A DNA stretch of 47,229 nt from Pueribacillus theae (GCF_003097615.1 NZ_QCZG01000029.1:1-47229); one strand, 5' to 3'. Counted from the stretch's first letter, positions 8,363 through 17,538 are shown. A program made the numbers and translations. The notes: generated from the sequence alone by a model not told the origin.

Positions 8363-8638
8363 ATGGATATAAAGCCATCAACAAAAATTCGGCAAGATTA
8401 TAATGGTTTTTCCAAGTATTGTCACGAAATAGATGAGCCAGTCATACTTACTCGGAATGGTGAAGCGGACTTAGTTGTCATGAGCCACGAAACGTTTCGG
8501 CGTAGAGAAGCACGTATAAAATTACAATCCAAACTGCTTGTTGCTGAAAAACAAATAGACGAAGGCTCGCAGTTGATTGAACATGAACAAGTTATCGCAA
8601 ATATACGGAGAAAAATAAATGCCACAAAAGAAGATTAA
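8363..8638 (+). CDS. Type II antitoxin, Phd/YefM-like
   Basis: A 91-aa protein with the Phd/YefM N-terminal DNA-binding fold: KPSTKIRQDYNGFSKYCHEIDEPVILTRNGEADLVVMSHETF is the standard pattern of this family, covering about residues 4-47 (quoted segment is the diagnostic NGEADLVVMS). The C-terminal half is helical and charged and would wrap the toxin. A ribosome site AAAGG precedes the start. The toxin start lies inside the 3' end (20-nt overlap), the classic coupled arrangement, and the palindrome over the promoter fits autorepression. Confidence 0.88.
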   Translation: MDIKPSTKIRQDYNGFSKYCHEIDEPVILTRNGEADLVVMSHETFRRREARIKLQSKLLVAEKQIDEGSQLIEHEQVIANIRRKINATKED

Positions 8639-8939
8639 GTATGCACCTGTTGCAGCTGATGACATGGATGAGATTTTCTCATATATTTCTCAAGAGAATC
8701 ATTTAGCTGCGGAAGCTTTGTTGAATAAATTAAATGATCGAATCATTGCATTAGCAGATTTCCCGGAAATGGGAACAGTATTGTCTGATGAAGATTATGA
8801 ACTTGTAAAACAAGGATACAGATTTATTGTTGTGCATCCATATTTGATTTTTTATAGGTATAATCATAATACAGTTTTTATTCATCGCATACTGCATGGA
8901 AGAAGAGATTATCTACGCGAACTATTTAAAATGGAATAA
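8619..8939 (+). CDS. Type II toxin, RelE/ParE superfamily
   Basis: 106 aa. The pattern is that of ParE/RelE: KYAPVAADDMDEIFSYI at the N-terminus, a central helix pair with ALADFPEMG, then GYRFIVVHPYLIFYRY and the C-terminal VFIHRILHGRRDY strand. RelE members cut ribosome-bound mRNA and ParE members inhibit gyrase. The LADFPEMG and ILHGRRDY motifs fit the ParE side, but the target is not proven by sequence. GGAG lies 8 nt before ATG 8619, inside the antitoxin gene, so the two are co-translated. Confidence 0.88.
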   Translation: MPQKKIKYAPVAADDMDEIFSYISQENHLAAEALLNKLNDRIIALADFPEMGTVLSDEDYELVKQGYRFIVVHPYLIFYRYNHNTVFIHRILHGRRDYLRELFKME

Positions 8940-8958
8940 TCGATTTTTACTATTATAT

Positions 8959-8996
8959 AAAAAACCGCCTGAAATGATCCAGCTCATCCCGGCGGT
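8959..8996 (-). terminator. Intrinsic terminator of the hydantoinase-like operon
   Basis: ACCGCC (8964-8969) pairs with GGCGGT (8991-8996). On the minus strand the stem is followed by six T residues. It lies just past the stop of the hyuB gene. Confidence 0.75.
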
Positions 8997-9008
8997 ACTA
9001 CCTAACGT

Positions 9009-10766
9009 TTATTTAGTGGTCTTATTTTGTCTCCTTTTATCCCGTTCACGATTCGTTCCCTCAATATTTACACTCATTGTTTCAGTATCAATGACAACTC
9101 CGTAATCACGCAGCGCTCCTTCGACATCAACGAATTCATTTAACACATCATCCAGCACAGCAGAGGGGTCGCGCTCAAGCGGGTCGCCCCAGCCGCCTCC
9201 TCCTGCGCGGTGAAACTGGATAATGCCGCCGGGCTTCATGTTTATGCCGAATGCTGTTTCTTCGATTTCCTCCGCGTTCTCTTCTGTTCCGTAGTCAACA
9301 ATAACCTTGTTGCTTGGTGCGTCTTTTCCGCCGCAAAATCCTCGGGTTGTGTTGCGGACACCCGCCATCATTACACTTGTCCAGCTTTCTGTCAAATGCT
9401 GAATTTGGACATCAAGGCCTGGTGTTCCCCTCCAACGGCCGGGACCTGTGAAATTGCTTGTGTATTCATGCTTTAACACTCGGCTTGGGTATTGCATTTC
9501 ATTCATCTCAATTGATGGAAGAATAACGCCGGTCATGACGGGAGGGTATAGCCCCCATCCATCCGTTTCATAGGCTGCTCCCGCTCCGCCGGTATAGCCG
9601 AAAAAGTTCAAATTCACCCAAGGGTTCCCGTCGTCATAGTAGCCGTTGCTGTATGCGAGTGGAAGCTTGTGGGCATTCACACCGACACGTTTCGGCGCTG
9701 CTTCTGCAATAGCAAGCAGCACGGCTTCAGCAATCTCCGCGCCTACACACGCTGTCGCATGGCCACATGGCGCAGGCAACTTCGGGTTGACAACTGTACC
9801 AAGCGGTGCGGTTACGGTAACTGGATTCATGTATCCCTCATTAATTGGGATATCCTCATCGCAGCATGTCGAAATCGCGACAAAGGCAAACGAGGTCGTA
9901 TTGGATAATGGGCTGTTAATAAATCCTTCCGCCTGTGCTGACGATCCTGAAAAATCAATCTGCAAGTCACTTCCTGAGACCGTCACGGTTGCCTTCACTT
10001 TAATATCACGATTTCCTTGAAAATCGTGGTCAGCGTACGTTTCTGCCGTATACGTTCCGTCAGGCCAGCTGGCAATTTCCTCACGTACGCGCCGTTCTGT
10101 ATAACGGATTCGGCTATCGAGCGCTTTAATGACTTCTTCAGGTGAATACGTGTCAAGCAGCGACTGAATCCTGTTTGCAGCCAACTTGCAAGCCCCAATC
10201 ATCGCATCGAGATCTCCTTCAAGCCAATGAGCTAAACGGTTGTTCGCCACGATTAAGTCAAACACGTCTTTTCTTTTTTCACCACGCTCATAGATTTTGA
10301 GGGGGGGAATGCGAAGTCCATCTTGCCATATGTCTTTTGAACGAGGGTTATATCCCCCCGCAACGGGACCTCCATTGTCTCCCATATGGCTTCTTACGGC
10401 AGGAAGCAAAATCGGTTTTCGGTTGTAAAAAACAGGCATAACAATTGTCCAATCGAGACTGTGCGAGCCACCGTGGTAAGGATCATTCACTAACAAAATA
10501 TCCCCTGGATGCAAATCATAACGAAAAGCTTCCATTAAATGATCGACAGCCCCGACAACCGCATACAAATGAAGCGTACAGCCCGGCGCTTGTGCAACGA
10601 GACGTGATTTTTTCCCTGCCAAATCAAAAACACCTGTCGTAAAATCGTGCGCTTCATTGAAAAGAGGGGAACGAGCTGTGCGTGTGACAGTCGCACTCAT
10701 TTCACGGGCGATTGCATCGAGCGATCCCCCTACAACTTGCGATAGAATAAGGTCTTCATTTATCAT
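9009..10766 (-). CDS. hyuB: HyuB: hydantoinase B / oxoprolinase beta-type subunit
   Basis: 585 aa, the full length for the family. It has the N-terminal SATVTRTARSPLFNEAHDFTTGVFD region, the LLVNDPYHGGSHSLDWT segment, and a Gly-rich C-terminus with GPGRWRGTPG and AGGGGWGDPLERDP, all typical of HyuB/acetone-carboxylase beta chains. With HyuA it would catalyse ATP-dependent hydrolysis of a cyclic amide, or carboxylation of a ketone in carboxylase relatives. The start ATG 10766 overlaps the upstream stop by 4 nt (ATGA). It is the last gene of a five-gene operon. The substrate cannot be read from sequence. Confidence 0.9.
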   Translation of the reverse strand: MINEDLILSQVVGGSLDAIAREMSATVTRTARSPLFNEAHDFTTGVFDLAGKKSRLVAQAPGCTLHLYAVVGAVDHLMEAFRYDLHPGDILLVNDPYHGGSHSLDWTIVMPVFYNRKPILLPAVRSHMGDNGGPVAGGYNPRSKDIWQDGLRIPPLKIYERGEKRKDVFDLIVANNRLAHWLEGDLDAMIGACKLAANRIQSLLDTYSPEEVIKALDSRIRYTERRVREEIASWPDGTYTAETYADHDFQGNRDIKVKATVTVSGSDLQIDFSGSSAQAEGFINSPLSNTTSFAFVAISTCCDEDIPINEGYMNPVTVTAPLGTVVNPKLPAPCGHATACVGAEIAEAVLLAIAEAAPKRVGVNAHKLPLAYSNGYYDDGNPWVNLNFFGYTGGAGAAYETDGWGLYPPVMTGVILPSIEMNEMQYPSRVLKHEYTSNFTGPGRWRGTPGLDVQIQHLTESWTSVMMAGVRNTTRGFCGGKDAPSNKVIVDYGTEENAEEIEETAFGINMKPGGIIQFHRAGGGGWGDPLERDPSAVLDDVLNEFVDVEGALRDYGVVIDTETMSVNIEGTNRERDKRRQNKTTK

Positions 10767-12241
10767 GACTCGTCACTTCCCTTTCCTGGATAACGAAACG
10801 TGATTTGATCACCATATTTCAAAAGTTCTCCTAACGCACTTTCATGAAAAGATGCCGTTCGGCTTCCGGTAATTTCAATAGAACCATATTCTTCATTTTT
10901 GGCCACCGGCTGGATAAGATTTGCATAAATATCAGCTCGATGATTGACAAGCTGGACTGTCATCCCTTGTCCATTGTCAAGTTCCCTTGATACCATTTGA
11001 AAGCCATCATGCATTTCCAGTTCTTCAGCAGAGACGAGCAGTTTTTCCCCGTATAATGGAGACGGCCCCCACCCTGAAGAAGAGATGGGAAATCCCGGCA
11101 CGAGAAATAGCGGTTCAATCTCCCTTTCTTTCCCAATTGGCGGATACAAAACCGCTTCCGGACCCATTCCGTGAATGGAAGGGATTATTTCTTTCTTCAG
11201 CCCGCCGCTTCGAAGCGATGAAACGACAGCTTCCGAAATAAAATGCCCGGTTATTTTACCGCTAAATGCAGTTGCCGCAGGAAAATGCGGTGAAACAATT
11301 GTTCCTTCCTCTATGTTGAAATGAAACGGGAGCAATGTTCCTTCGTTCAAATCTATGCCATTTTCAAATGATGTTAAAAATGGCCAAACTGCATAAGCTT
11401 TTGTTGACGCAATTGGCGAGTTTAATGGCGTTTCTACTTGATTTCCTGTTCCCGAAAAATCAATGGTGAGGCTGTCATTTTCTTTCATCAGTTTAACGTG
11501 AATGGGGACTTCCCCTGCTTTTTCATCTTTTAAACATGCTTTCGATTGAAAAGTTACTTCGGGCAAATCAGAGATCAGCCGGCGAACTTGCGTTTCACTG
11601 TATTGAAAGATGTGCTTTAAAAATGCTTCGGTTTCTTCCGGACGATAGCTTCCGAGCACATCGGCAATTTGCTCTTCGGCAAGGCGCAAACAAGCAACCA
11701 TTGCTTTTAAATCTGATTCCAACAAAGACGGTGCCCGGCTGTTCGCCAGCAAAAACCGCCAAACGTCTCTTTGTAGAACACCACGATGATAAAGCTTAAT
11801 CGGCGTCACCCTTATCCCTTCCTGCCATACTTCAAATGCTTCAGGATGGTAGCCGCCCGGATATTCCCCTGCAAAATCCATCATTTGTGCCCTTACAACA
11901 GGAAAAAGAACCAATTCCCCTTCTTGAAAAAGCGGCGCAGCCATCGTCACAGTTTGGCCTTGCGTTCCACCGCTGTATGGATCGGCAACTAAAATAATAT
12001 CTCCTTCTGCCAAATCGTAAGAAAAATAGTCAAACATCGTTGCGACACTATCCCGAAGGGCATAAAGATGCCCCACATCATATTGCTTCTGGACGGCAAG
12101 CTCTAGCTCTTCTGTTAAAATAGCACTGGCATACGAACGATCTAAGGCAAGGAGGGGAGAACGGGAAGTCCGTTCCAAATTGTGGCCCATTTCCCTGCAA
12201 ATCGCTTGTAATTTACTATAAAAAATTTGTGCTTCAATCAT
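10763..12241 (-). CDS. Second HyuB-like subunit, shorter paralogue
   Basis: 492 aa from ATG 12241. Similar to the downstream HyuB in CREMGHNLERTSRSPLLALDRSYAS, ILVADPYSGGTQG, EYPGGYHPEAFEVWQEGIRV and LTIDFSGTGNQVETPLNSP. It lacks about 90 residues, mostly the Gly-rich C-terminal part with GGGGWGDP. The start is chosen because GGGTGATGAG lies just before it and the upstream stop is only 4 nt away; longer in-frame starts would overlap hyuA without a ribosome site. Two HyuB-type chains beside one HyuA suggest a heteromeric enzyme, as in acetophenone carboxylase-like complexes, or a divergent second specificity. That is inference. Confidence 0.85.
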   Translation of the reverse strand: MIEAQIFYSKLQAICREMGHNLERTSRSPLLALDRSYASAILTEELELAVQKQYDVGHLYALRDSVATMFDYFSYDLAEGDIILVADPYSGGTQGQTVTMAAPLFQEGELVLFPVVRAQMMDFAGEYPGGYHPEAFEVWQEGIRVTPIKLYHRGVLQRDVWRFLLANSRAPSLLESDLKAMVACLRLAEEQIADVLGSYRPEETEAFLKHIFQYSETQVRRLISDLPEVTFQSKACLKDEKAGEVPIHVKLMKENDSLTIDFSGTGNQVETPLNSPIASTKAYAVWPFLTSFENGIDLNEGTLLPFHFNIEEGTIVSPHFPAATAFSGKITGHFISEAVVSSLRSGGLKKEIIPSIHGMGPEAVLYPPIGKEREIEPLFLVPGFPISSSGWGPSPLYGEKLLVSAEELEMHDGFQMVSRELDNGQGMTVQLVNHRADIYANLIQPVAKNEEYGSIEITGSRTASFHESALGELLKYGDQITFRYPGKGSDES

Positions 12242-12245
12242 CTCA

Positions 12246-14345
12246 TCACCCCACAGTTCCAACGGAATGGCGGACTTCAATGACACAGTTGCGATACGCA
12301 TCAATCAATGCTTCATGGCCGGGATATACGACAATGGTTGTGCCCCATTGTTCGATAACGGCTGGCCCAACAATTAAATTCCCAGGGTTTAAGAGCGCCC
12401 CATTATAAACAGGTGCTTGCACCGGGTCTTTCTCAAAATACATCGTACGCTCGCCTGTTTTCGCGTTTGTTGGATCTTCTTTGTCAAACGCTTCTTCATC
12501 AAAGCGCAATTGTTCACGAACCCCGATTAAATCCATACGAAGGTTTAAAATTTCCACTTCTTGCGAAGGATCTTTGTGGGCGTAGAGGCGTTCATGAAGC
12601 TCATGGAAATCATTAAGGGTTGCTTCAAGATTTAGTGCAGTGATTCTTCTTGTTCTGGAGCGGACAGGCACTGTCACTTCGTGAACCTCGCCTTTGTAGC
12701 GCAAATCAAGATATTTGCGGACTTCAAATTTCTCGGTTACATTTTGGCCGCCTAATTTTTCGCGGGCGATTTTCTCCATTTCTTCAAAATCATCATTCAC
12801 TTTTTCTAAATCTACTTTTTCCACTTCTTCGAAATGTGTTCTGAGCTCTGTTACTTTTAAATTGGCCGCCACATCGCCAAGCGCTGAAAAAACTGGAGCC
12901 AGCGAAGGAACGATGACTGTGTTTATACGAAGATCCTCTGCCTGTTTTCCGGCATGCAACGCACCCGCTCCACCGACGGCAAGCAAAGCAAATTGCCGCG
13001 GATCAAAGCCTCTTTGGGTTGTCACATACTGAATCGCATTTGACATATTGCTGTTCACAATCCTTGAAATCGCGAGCGCCGCTTCAATTGTTGAAATGCC
13101 TAAAGGTTCTGCAATGTGAGTTCGAATCGCCTCTTCAGCCAATGAACGGTCAAGCTGCATTTCGCCACCGAGGAAGTTGTCTGGATTAATGTAGCCCAGC
13201 ATAACGTTAACGTCAGTCACCGTTGGTTCCATTCCGCCTCTTCCGTAACATGCCGGCCCTGGATTGGATCCGGCGCTTTTCGGCCCAACTTGAAGTGCCC
13301 CGCCGCTGTCAATCCAGGCGATGCTCCCTCCACCTGATCCGATCGTATGAATGTCCATCATTGGAAGTGCAACACGGTAGCGGCTAATCCAGTTCTCTGT
13401 CGTAACGGTTGGCTGAAGCTGCTCAATGACCGATACATCGTAGCTTGTCCCGCCCATATCGATCGTAATTAAATTCGGGTAGCCGGCACGCTGTCCGATA
13501 AAGGAAGCGGCTGTTACCCCGCCAGCCGGCCCTGATAGAAGGCAACCTGCTGCAAACCTCCCGCTTTGCACAACATTTTGGACGCCACCATTTGACTGCA
13601 TGACAAACAGTTCACCCTTGAAATTTTGTTCACGAAGCCTTGCTTCAAGATGGTTTAAATACGATTGAAGCGCAGGACCTGTATAAGCATTGACAACCGT
13701 CGTGCTGACCCGTTCAAATTCTCGAATCTGCGGCAATACTTCATACGAAAGAGATACGAAAAGATGTGGCGCTTCTTCCTGAATGATTTCCTTTACTCGA
13801 AGTTCATGCTGCGGGTTAACAAAGCTAAACAAAAAACAAACGGCAATCGCTTCAATTCCTTCGTCGACAAGCTTGCGCACTGCCAGTCGGACCGCTCCTT
13901 CATCAAGCGGTGTGATCACTTCACCCGTATGGCTGAGGCGCTCAGGTATGCCGATGCGATAGCGCCGCGGAACGATTTGATGCGGGGCTTGCAATCGTAC
14001 CGAAAAGACGCTTTCTTTATAGGCTCTGCGAAATTCGATTTCATCCCTAAAACCTTGAGTTGTGAGTAACCCTACTTTTGCGCCGTCATATTCAAGCAGC
14101 GTATTTGTCGCTACGGTTGTTCCATGGACAATAAGCGGACAGCGCGACAAAAATTCTGAAACCTCCATGCCAACTTTTTCAGCAATTTTAGCAATACCAC
14201 TAGCAACCCCATCAGATTGATCACGAGTAGATGGAGTCTTTGTTGTAACCAACTGTCCGGATTCAGCCATTGCGACCAAATCAGTAAATGTTCCACCAAC
14301 ATCAACACCAAGAATCCACTGTGAAGATTCTCCCGTTTTTGCCAT
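12246..14345 (-). CDS. hyuA: HyuA: hydantoinase A / oxoprolinase alpha-type subunit (ATPase)
   Basis: 699 aa. The ASKHA-type ATP site ILGVDVGGTFTDLVA is at residues 11-25, HGTTVATNTLLEYDGA lies near 74-89, and a second phosphate motif ITIDMGGTSYDVSVI near 290. GSGGGSIAWIDSGGALQVGPKSAG is typical of hydantoinase A/oxoprolinase. This chain activates the carbonyl with ATP and works with HyuB. ATG 14345 follows GAGAAAGG. It sits between the permease gene (33 nt upstream) and the second HyuB gene (4-nt gap), so the three are probably translated as one unit. Confidence 0.92.
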   Translation of the reverse strand: MAKTGESSQWILGVDVGGTFTDLVAMAESGQLVTTKTPSTRDQSDGVASGIAKIAEKVGMEVSEFLSRCPLIVHGTTVATNTLLEYDGAKVGLLTTQGFRDEIEFRRAYKESVFSVRLQAPHQIVPRRYRIGIPERLSHTGEVITPLDEGAVRLAVRKLVDEGIEAIAVCFLFSFVNPQHELRVKEIIQEEAPHLFVSLSYEVLPQIREFERVSTTVVNAYTGPALQSYLNHLEARLREQNFKGELFVMQSNGGVQNVVQSGRFAAGCLLSGPAGGVTAASFIGQRAGYPNLITIDMGGTSYDVSVIEQLQPTVTTENWISRYRVALPMMDIHTIGSGGGSIAWIDSGGALQVGPKSAGSNPGPACYGRGGMEPTVTDVNVMLGYINPDNFLGGEMQLDRSLAEEAIRTHIAEPLGISTIEAALAISRIVNSNMSNAIQYVTTQRGFDPRQFALLAVGGAGALHAGKQAEDLRINTVIVPSLAPVFSALGDVAANLKVTELRTHFEEVEKVDLEKVNDDFEEMEKIAREKLGGQNVTEKFEVRKYLDLRYKGEVHEVTVPVRSRTRRITALNLEATLNDFHELHERLYAHKDPSQEVEILNLRMDLIGVREQLRFDEEAFDKEDPTNAKTGERTMYFEKDPVQAPVYNGALLNPGNLIVGPAVIEQWGTTIVVYPGHEALIDAYRNCVIEVRHSVGTVG

Positions 14346-14378
14346 TCTACATCTAACCTTTCTCTGCCAATTATTAGT

Positions 14379-15731
14379 TTAGAAACCAGTCTCGTCTTCC
14401 CTTTTTTCTCCAATTTCATAAGCAATATTTAATTTATCCAAAACAAATACGAGTACAATATAGCCAATAAAGGCAAGGACTGTAGAATTAACCGCTCCGA
14501 TGCCGAACGTTAATTTCGTACTAATCCAGCCCCCAAGGATAACCGAGGCGATGGCCGCAATATTCCACTTCGCATAGACTGTGTTTACCCCAAATTGATA
14601 CGCTTTCTTCCGGATTTTCGGTGCGACAAACCAATGGTCTGCAATCATCACTCCTGCAATCGGCGGGACATACGTGCCTAAAAAGTTTAAGAAAGGGACG
14701 AAATAATCTTGCAAACCGATCAGTGCGATCGCTAGACCTAGCCCACCCATAATGCATACGATAAATGCTTTTGGCAATCGGATGACATTCCGCATGCCGA
14801 GCGATCCAGTATAAAGATTGTTATCATTCGTCGTCCATTGGGCAAATACAAGAATAAGAAAAGCTAAAAAACCGAGGCCAATTTTACTCATCGCTGCAGG
14901 AATATTTGGTGTCGAACCAAGCCCAGGAACCTGTGCCGCGATTGCCATTGCTGCCCCTGCGATAATACAAAAGACACCGCCCAAAAAGTATCCGATAGAA
15001 GCTCCAAAAGCCCCTCTATACGCACTTTTGCCATAGCGGGTTACATCTGGAAAAACGACCGCTCCCAATGCAGCATTCCCCACAACAATCGTAATCCCGG
15101 CAAACAGCGGCATCGGGTCACCAGTCGGCTCTGAAGTAAATAACGCTTCCCAGCTTCCAGCATAATTGACCGCCTTCAGCAATCCCCAAATCGACAGAAA
15201 AACAACGAGAGGAACAGCAATCATGCTTAATGTAGCAAGCCCTCTGTATCCAATGAATGCTGTCAGCATCATAAGAAGCCCACCCCAAACCATAGCAACC
15301 TCAGGGATGGCAAACCACTTCCCGGGGAACATTTCTGCAATGGTTATGCCAAAGAACGAAATTTGCCATCCAAACCAGCCAATTCCCATTGTAATGGCAA
15401 GCAAAACTCCAAATAGATTCGCTCCGTTCCTGCCGAAGGCATGCCGTGTAAGCATTGTCGTGGAAACTCCGTATTTTCCGCCCATCCAGCCTTGAAAATA
15501 ACCATATATCCCAAGGAGAAGCATACCAAAAACCGCAGCCCATACCGTATTTGAAAAACTTAACCCACTCACGAGCGCGCCTCCTGTGAAGATGGTAGAT
15601 AACGAGATGATCCACGCACAACTCGTAATGGCTACATTGAGGGTCGATCGCCTTTTTTCTAAAGGGACCTGTTCAATTGCATAATCTTCAAACTGCCCTT
15701 TAGAGACTTGCCCATCTTTGACTTCATTCAT
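14379..15731 (-). CDS. NCS1-family nucleobase/hydantoin-type permease
   Basis: 450 aa with about 12 predicted membrane helices. It fits the nucleobase:cation symporter-1 family (CodB, Mhp1): AIEQVPLEKRRS before helix 1, SLSTIFTGGALVSGLSF in helix 1, GGKYGVSTTMLTRHAFGRNG between helices 2 and 3, WFGWQISFFG in helix 3 and FAQWTTNDNNLYTGSLG in helix 8. Relatives import cytosine, allantoin or 5-substituted hydantoins with Na+ or H+. Placement directly before hyuA suggests that it imports the substrate of this operon. ATG 15731 lies 2 nt after the OsmC stop, with AGGGAG in the end of that gene. Confidence 0.9.
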   Translation of the reverse strand: MNEVKDGQVSKGQFEDYAIEQVPLEKRRSTLNVAITSCAWIISLSTIFTGGALVSGLSFSNTVWAAVFGMLLLGIYGYFQGWMGGKYGVSTTMLTRHAFGRNGANLFGVLLAITMGIGWFGWQISFFGITIAEMFPGKWFAIPEVAMVWGGLLMMLTAFIGYRGLATLSMIAVPLVVFLSIWGLLKAVNYAGSWEALFTSEPTGDPMPLFAGITIVVGNAALGAVVFPDVTRYGKSAYRGAFGASIGYFLGGVFCIIAGAAMAIAAQVPGLGSTPNIPAAMSKIGLGFLAFLILVFAQWTTNDNNLYTGSLGMRNVIRLPKAFIVCIMGGLGLAIALIGLQDYFVPFLNFLGTYVPPIAGVMIADHWFVAPKIRKKAYQFGVNTVYAKWNIAAIASVILGGWISTKLTFGIGAVNSTVLAFIGYIVLVFVLDKLNIAYEIGEKREDETGF

Positions 15732-15733
15732 GC

Positions 15734-16132
15734 TTATACTCTCCCTAAAGTTTCTTTCATATTGATTGCAGCACCTTGCTGCAAAGTGTTCCCAATTGTA
15801 CAGGCTCTTTCCGCTAGCATGATTAATTTCCCCCGATATTCTTCCTTTAAATCATTTCCTTCAGGGAAACGGATATCCACCAAAAATTTTTCAACGCGAG
15901 AGGGCGGACTTTTCGCTTTTTTCGCTTTGACAGAAACTTGAACTTCCGCTTGTCCATACCCGTCTCTCACGAGTATTTGGTTGATTGTAATCGCTACACA
16001 AAGCCCGAGCGAGCTTTCCAACAATTCGATTGGTGTTAATCCTTCTGTCCGAGGTGTGGACGCTCCTTTCATTTCAAAGTTTGAATCATTTATTATGTTA
16101 TAGCCGCTATCTGACCATCTCACATCTATCAT
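15734..16132 (-). CDS. OsmC/Ohr-family protein
   Basis: 132 aa. The two family cysteines are present in SLGLCVAITINQIL (about C44) and ERACTIGNTLQ (about C109), with TPIELLESSLG at the helix start. OsmC/Ohr proteins reduce organic peroxides through these cysteines, though some members have other roles. As the first gene of an uptake and ring-opening operon, it may protect against a reactive by-product or serve an accessory role; the sequence does not decide. AGGAGG lies 7 nt before ATG 16132, and a good sigma-A promoter precedes it. Confidence 0.85.
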   Translation of the reverse strand: MIDVRWSDSGYNIINDSNFEMKGASTPRTEGLTPIELLESSLGLCVAITINQILVRDGYGQAEVQVSVKAKKAKSPPSRVEKFLVDIRFPEGNDLKEEYRGKLIMLAERACTIGNTLQQGAAINMKETLGRV

Positions 16133-16173
16133 GGCTATGCCTCCTATTCTTCCTCGGTAATTCCGATAGACTT

Positions 16174-16203
16174 ACTATAATTTTAATTTGTGTGATCTGT
16201 CAA
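16174..16203 (-). promoter_or_regulatory. Sigma-A promoter of the OsmC-permease-hyu operon
   Basis: On the minus strand TTGACA (16203-16198) and TATAGT (16179-16174) are 18 bp apart. The leader is about 35 nt. This is the only clear promoter for the five-gene operon. Confidence 0.7.
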
Positions 16204-16251
16204 TCCTATCGTTTCACGCTTGAGGAAATCATAATTTAAAGATGAAGAAAA

Positions 16252-16358
16252 CTCGCCGATTGGCGAGCCTTAAAAGGCGAAGACAGAAGCGTAGTTGCCC
16301 TTATACTTTGGACTTAAAATTTGCCGCTACGTCGACTTTTCTACTTTGCTGCAAATTT
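16252..16358. repeat. Structured intergenic element with nested inverted repeats
   Basis: CTCGCC-GATT-GGCGAG (16252-16267) is a perfect hairpin. AAATTTGC (16317-16324) pairs with GCAAATTT (16351-16358), and TTATACTTT occurs twice nearby. No open reading frame uses the stretch. The density of repeats in a 250-nt gap between two converging gene blocks suggests an extragenic repeat element, but copies elsewhere cannot be checked here. Confidence 0.4.
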
Positions 16359-16376
16359 ATACTTTCGCTAACGCGC

Positions 16377-16406
16377 AAAAAAATAACCACCATTTTTTCT
16401 CGGTGG
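16377..16406 (-). terminator. Intrinsic terminator of the acyl-CoA catabolic cluster
   Basis: CCACC (16387-16391) pairs with GGTGG (16402-16406). On the minus strand it is followed by TTATTTTTTT. It lies about 50 nt after the last gene of the cluster. Confidence 0.6.
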
Positions 16407-16455
16407 ATTTGGAATCTTATATAATGAAGTTAAACGCCACTGGACATTGGCTTTT

Positions 16456-17520
16456 TTAGCTATACATATTTTTCCTCGCAGTCTCCTGCGCATACTGCAT
16501 AAGATTATTCACATAACGGTTTAACCCTTTAAACCGTTCATCCTGCGTCTGCCCTTTTTTCCAGCGATAATAAATCTGTTGGCTGATAACACCTAATTTG
16601 AAGAAAGCAAATGTTAAATAAAAGTTCATATTGGAAACATCTCTGCCACTCTTTCTAGAATAAGCCTCCATAAATTCCTCTCTCGTCATAAACCCATCAT
16701 ATGAAGTAATCGGCACTTGATTCTCATCTTTCTTAATAAGAGGGGAATCATTTTTCTCTATCCAGAAGGTTAAAGAGGTAGCTAAATCAGCCAGCGGATC
16801 GCCGACTGTTGTCATTTCCCAGTCAAATACGCCAATTAATTCGTTTAATTCATGAGTGAACATCACATTATTTAATTTAAAATCATAGTGGACAACGGTG
16901 GGTTCTGGTGAAACAGGGATGTGACTCATCATCCATTTTTTTAATTGTTCAATCTCTTGAACATCGTCTGTTTTTGCCCTTTCGTACCGGTTTATCCAAC
17001 CTTCAACCTGTCTTTTTAAAAATCCTTCCGGTTTAGTAATGTCTTTTAGTTTCGTTTTTGTATAATCAACCGCATGGAGTGCTACCAAACCATCAACGAT
17101 ACTTTCAGAAATATTTCGGCATAATTCCTTTGTCACTTCCACCCCTTCTGGAAATTTGTCTTCAAGGACAACCCCGCGTTTTCTCTCCATAACGATAAAA
17201 GGGGAGCCGATGACGTGTTCATCAGCCAACGCATAGGGCTTTGGCGCTTGATGATAATGTGGATGAAGTTCTTTCAAAATCGTAAACTCCCGTTTCATGT
17301 CGTGCGCCCTAGGTGCTACTGGGCCTAACGGCGGCCTTCTCAATACTGCTTCCCAATCACCGATTTTGATTTGATAGGTTAAATTCGATCTTCCAAAACT
17401 GAACTGTTCAGCAGTTAAGGGAGCATCAGGCAAATCGTGAAACCGGGATCTTAAAAATGCTTCAATTTTTGTAAGATCCAATTCTTCTCCTTTTCGAATA
17501 GGGATTATATCAGATGACAT
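16456..17520 (-). CDS. APH-fold acyl-CoA-associated kinase (ACAD10/11 kinase-like), second copy
   Basis: 354 aa, phosphotransferase enzyme family (APH/choline-kinase fold). The catalytic loop VVHYDFKLNNVMF gives D213 and N218, and FDWEMTTVGDPLADLA gives the metal-binding D233. SFGRSNLTYQI is the nucleotide loop, and AVLRRPPLGPVAPRAHDMKRE carries the conserved signature of the ACAD10/11-type kinases. In that family the kinase phosphorylates the hydroxyl of 4-hydroxyacyl-CoA. It directly follows the dehydrogenase gene (18-nt gap), mirroring the kinase-dehydrogenase fusion of animal ACAD10/11. ATG 17520 is chosen because AGGAGG is 7 nt upstream. Antibiotic resistance is unlikely given the context. 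Confidence 0.85.
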   Translation of the reverse strand: MSSDIIPIRKGEELDLTKIEAFLRSRFHDLPDAPLTAEQFSFGRSNLTYQIKIGDWEAVLRRPPLGPVAPRAHDMKREFTILKELHPHYHQAPKPYALADEHVIGSPFIVMERKRGVVLEDKFPEGVEVTKELCRNISESIVDGLVALHAVDYTKTKLKDITKPEGFLKRQVEGWINRYERAKTDDVQEIEQLKKWMMSHIPVSPEPTVVHYDFKLNNVMFTHELNELIGVFDWEMTTVGDPLADLATSLTFWIEKNDSPLIKKDENQVPITSYDGFMTREEFMEAYSRKSGRDVSNMNFYLTFAFFKLGVISQQIYYRWKKGQTQDERFKGLNRYVNNLMQYAQETARKNMYS

Positions 17521-17538
17521 CATGATCCTCCTCATCTT

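Noticed and set aside
13665-14069. 134-codon plus-strand frame inside hyuA
   Set aside because: Antisense of a conserved coding region; composition (many Arg, Phe, Lys) and lack of a ribosome site argue against a gene.
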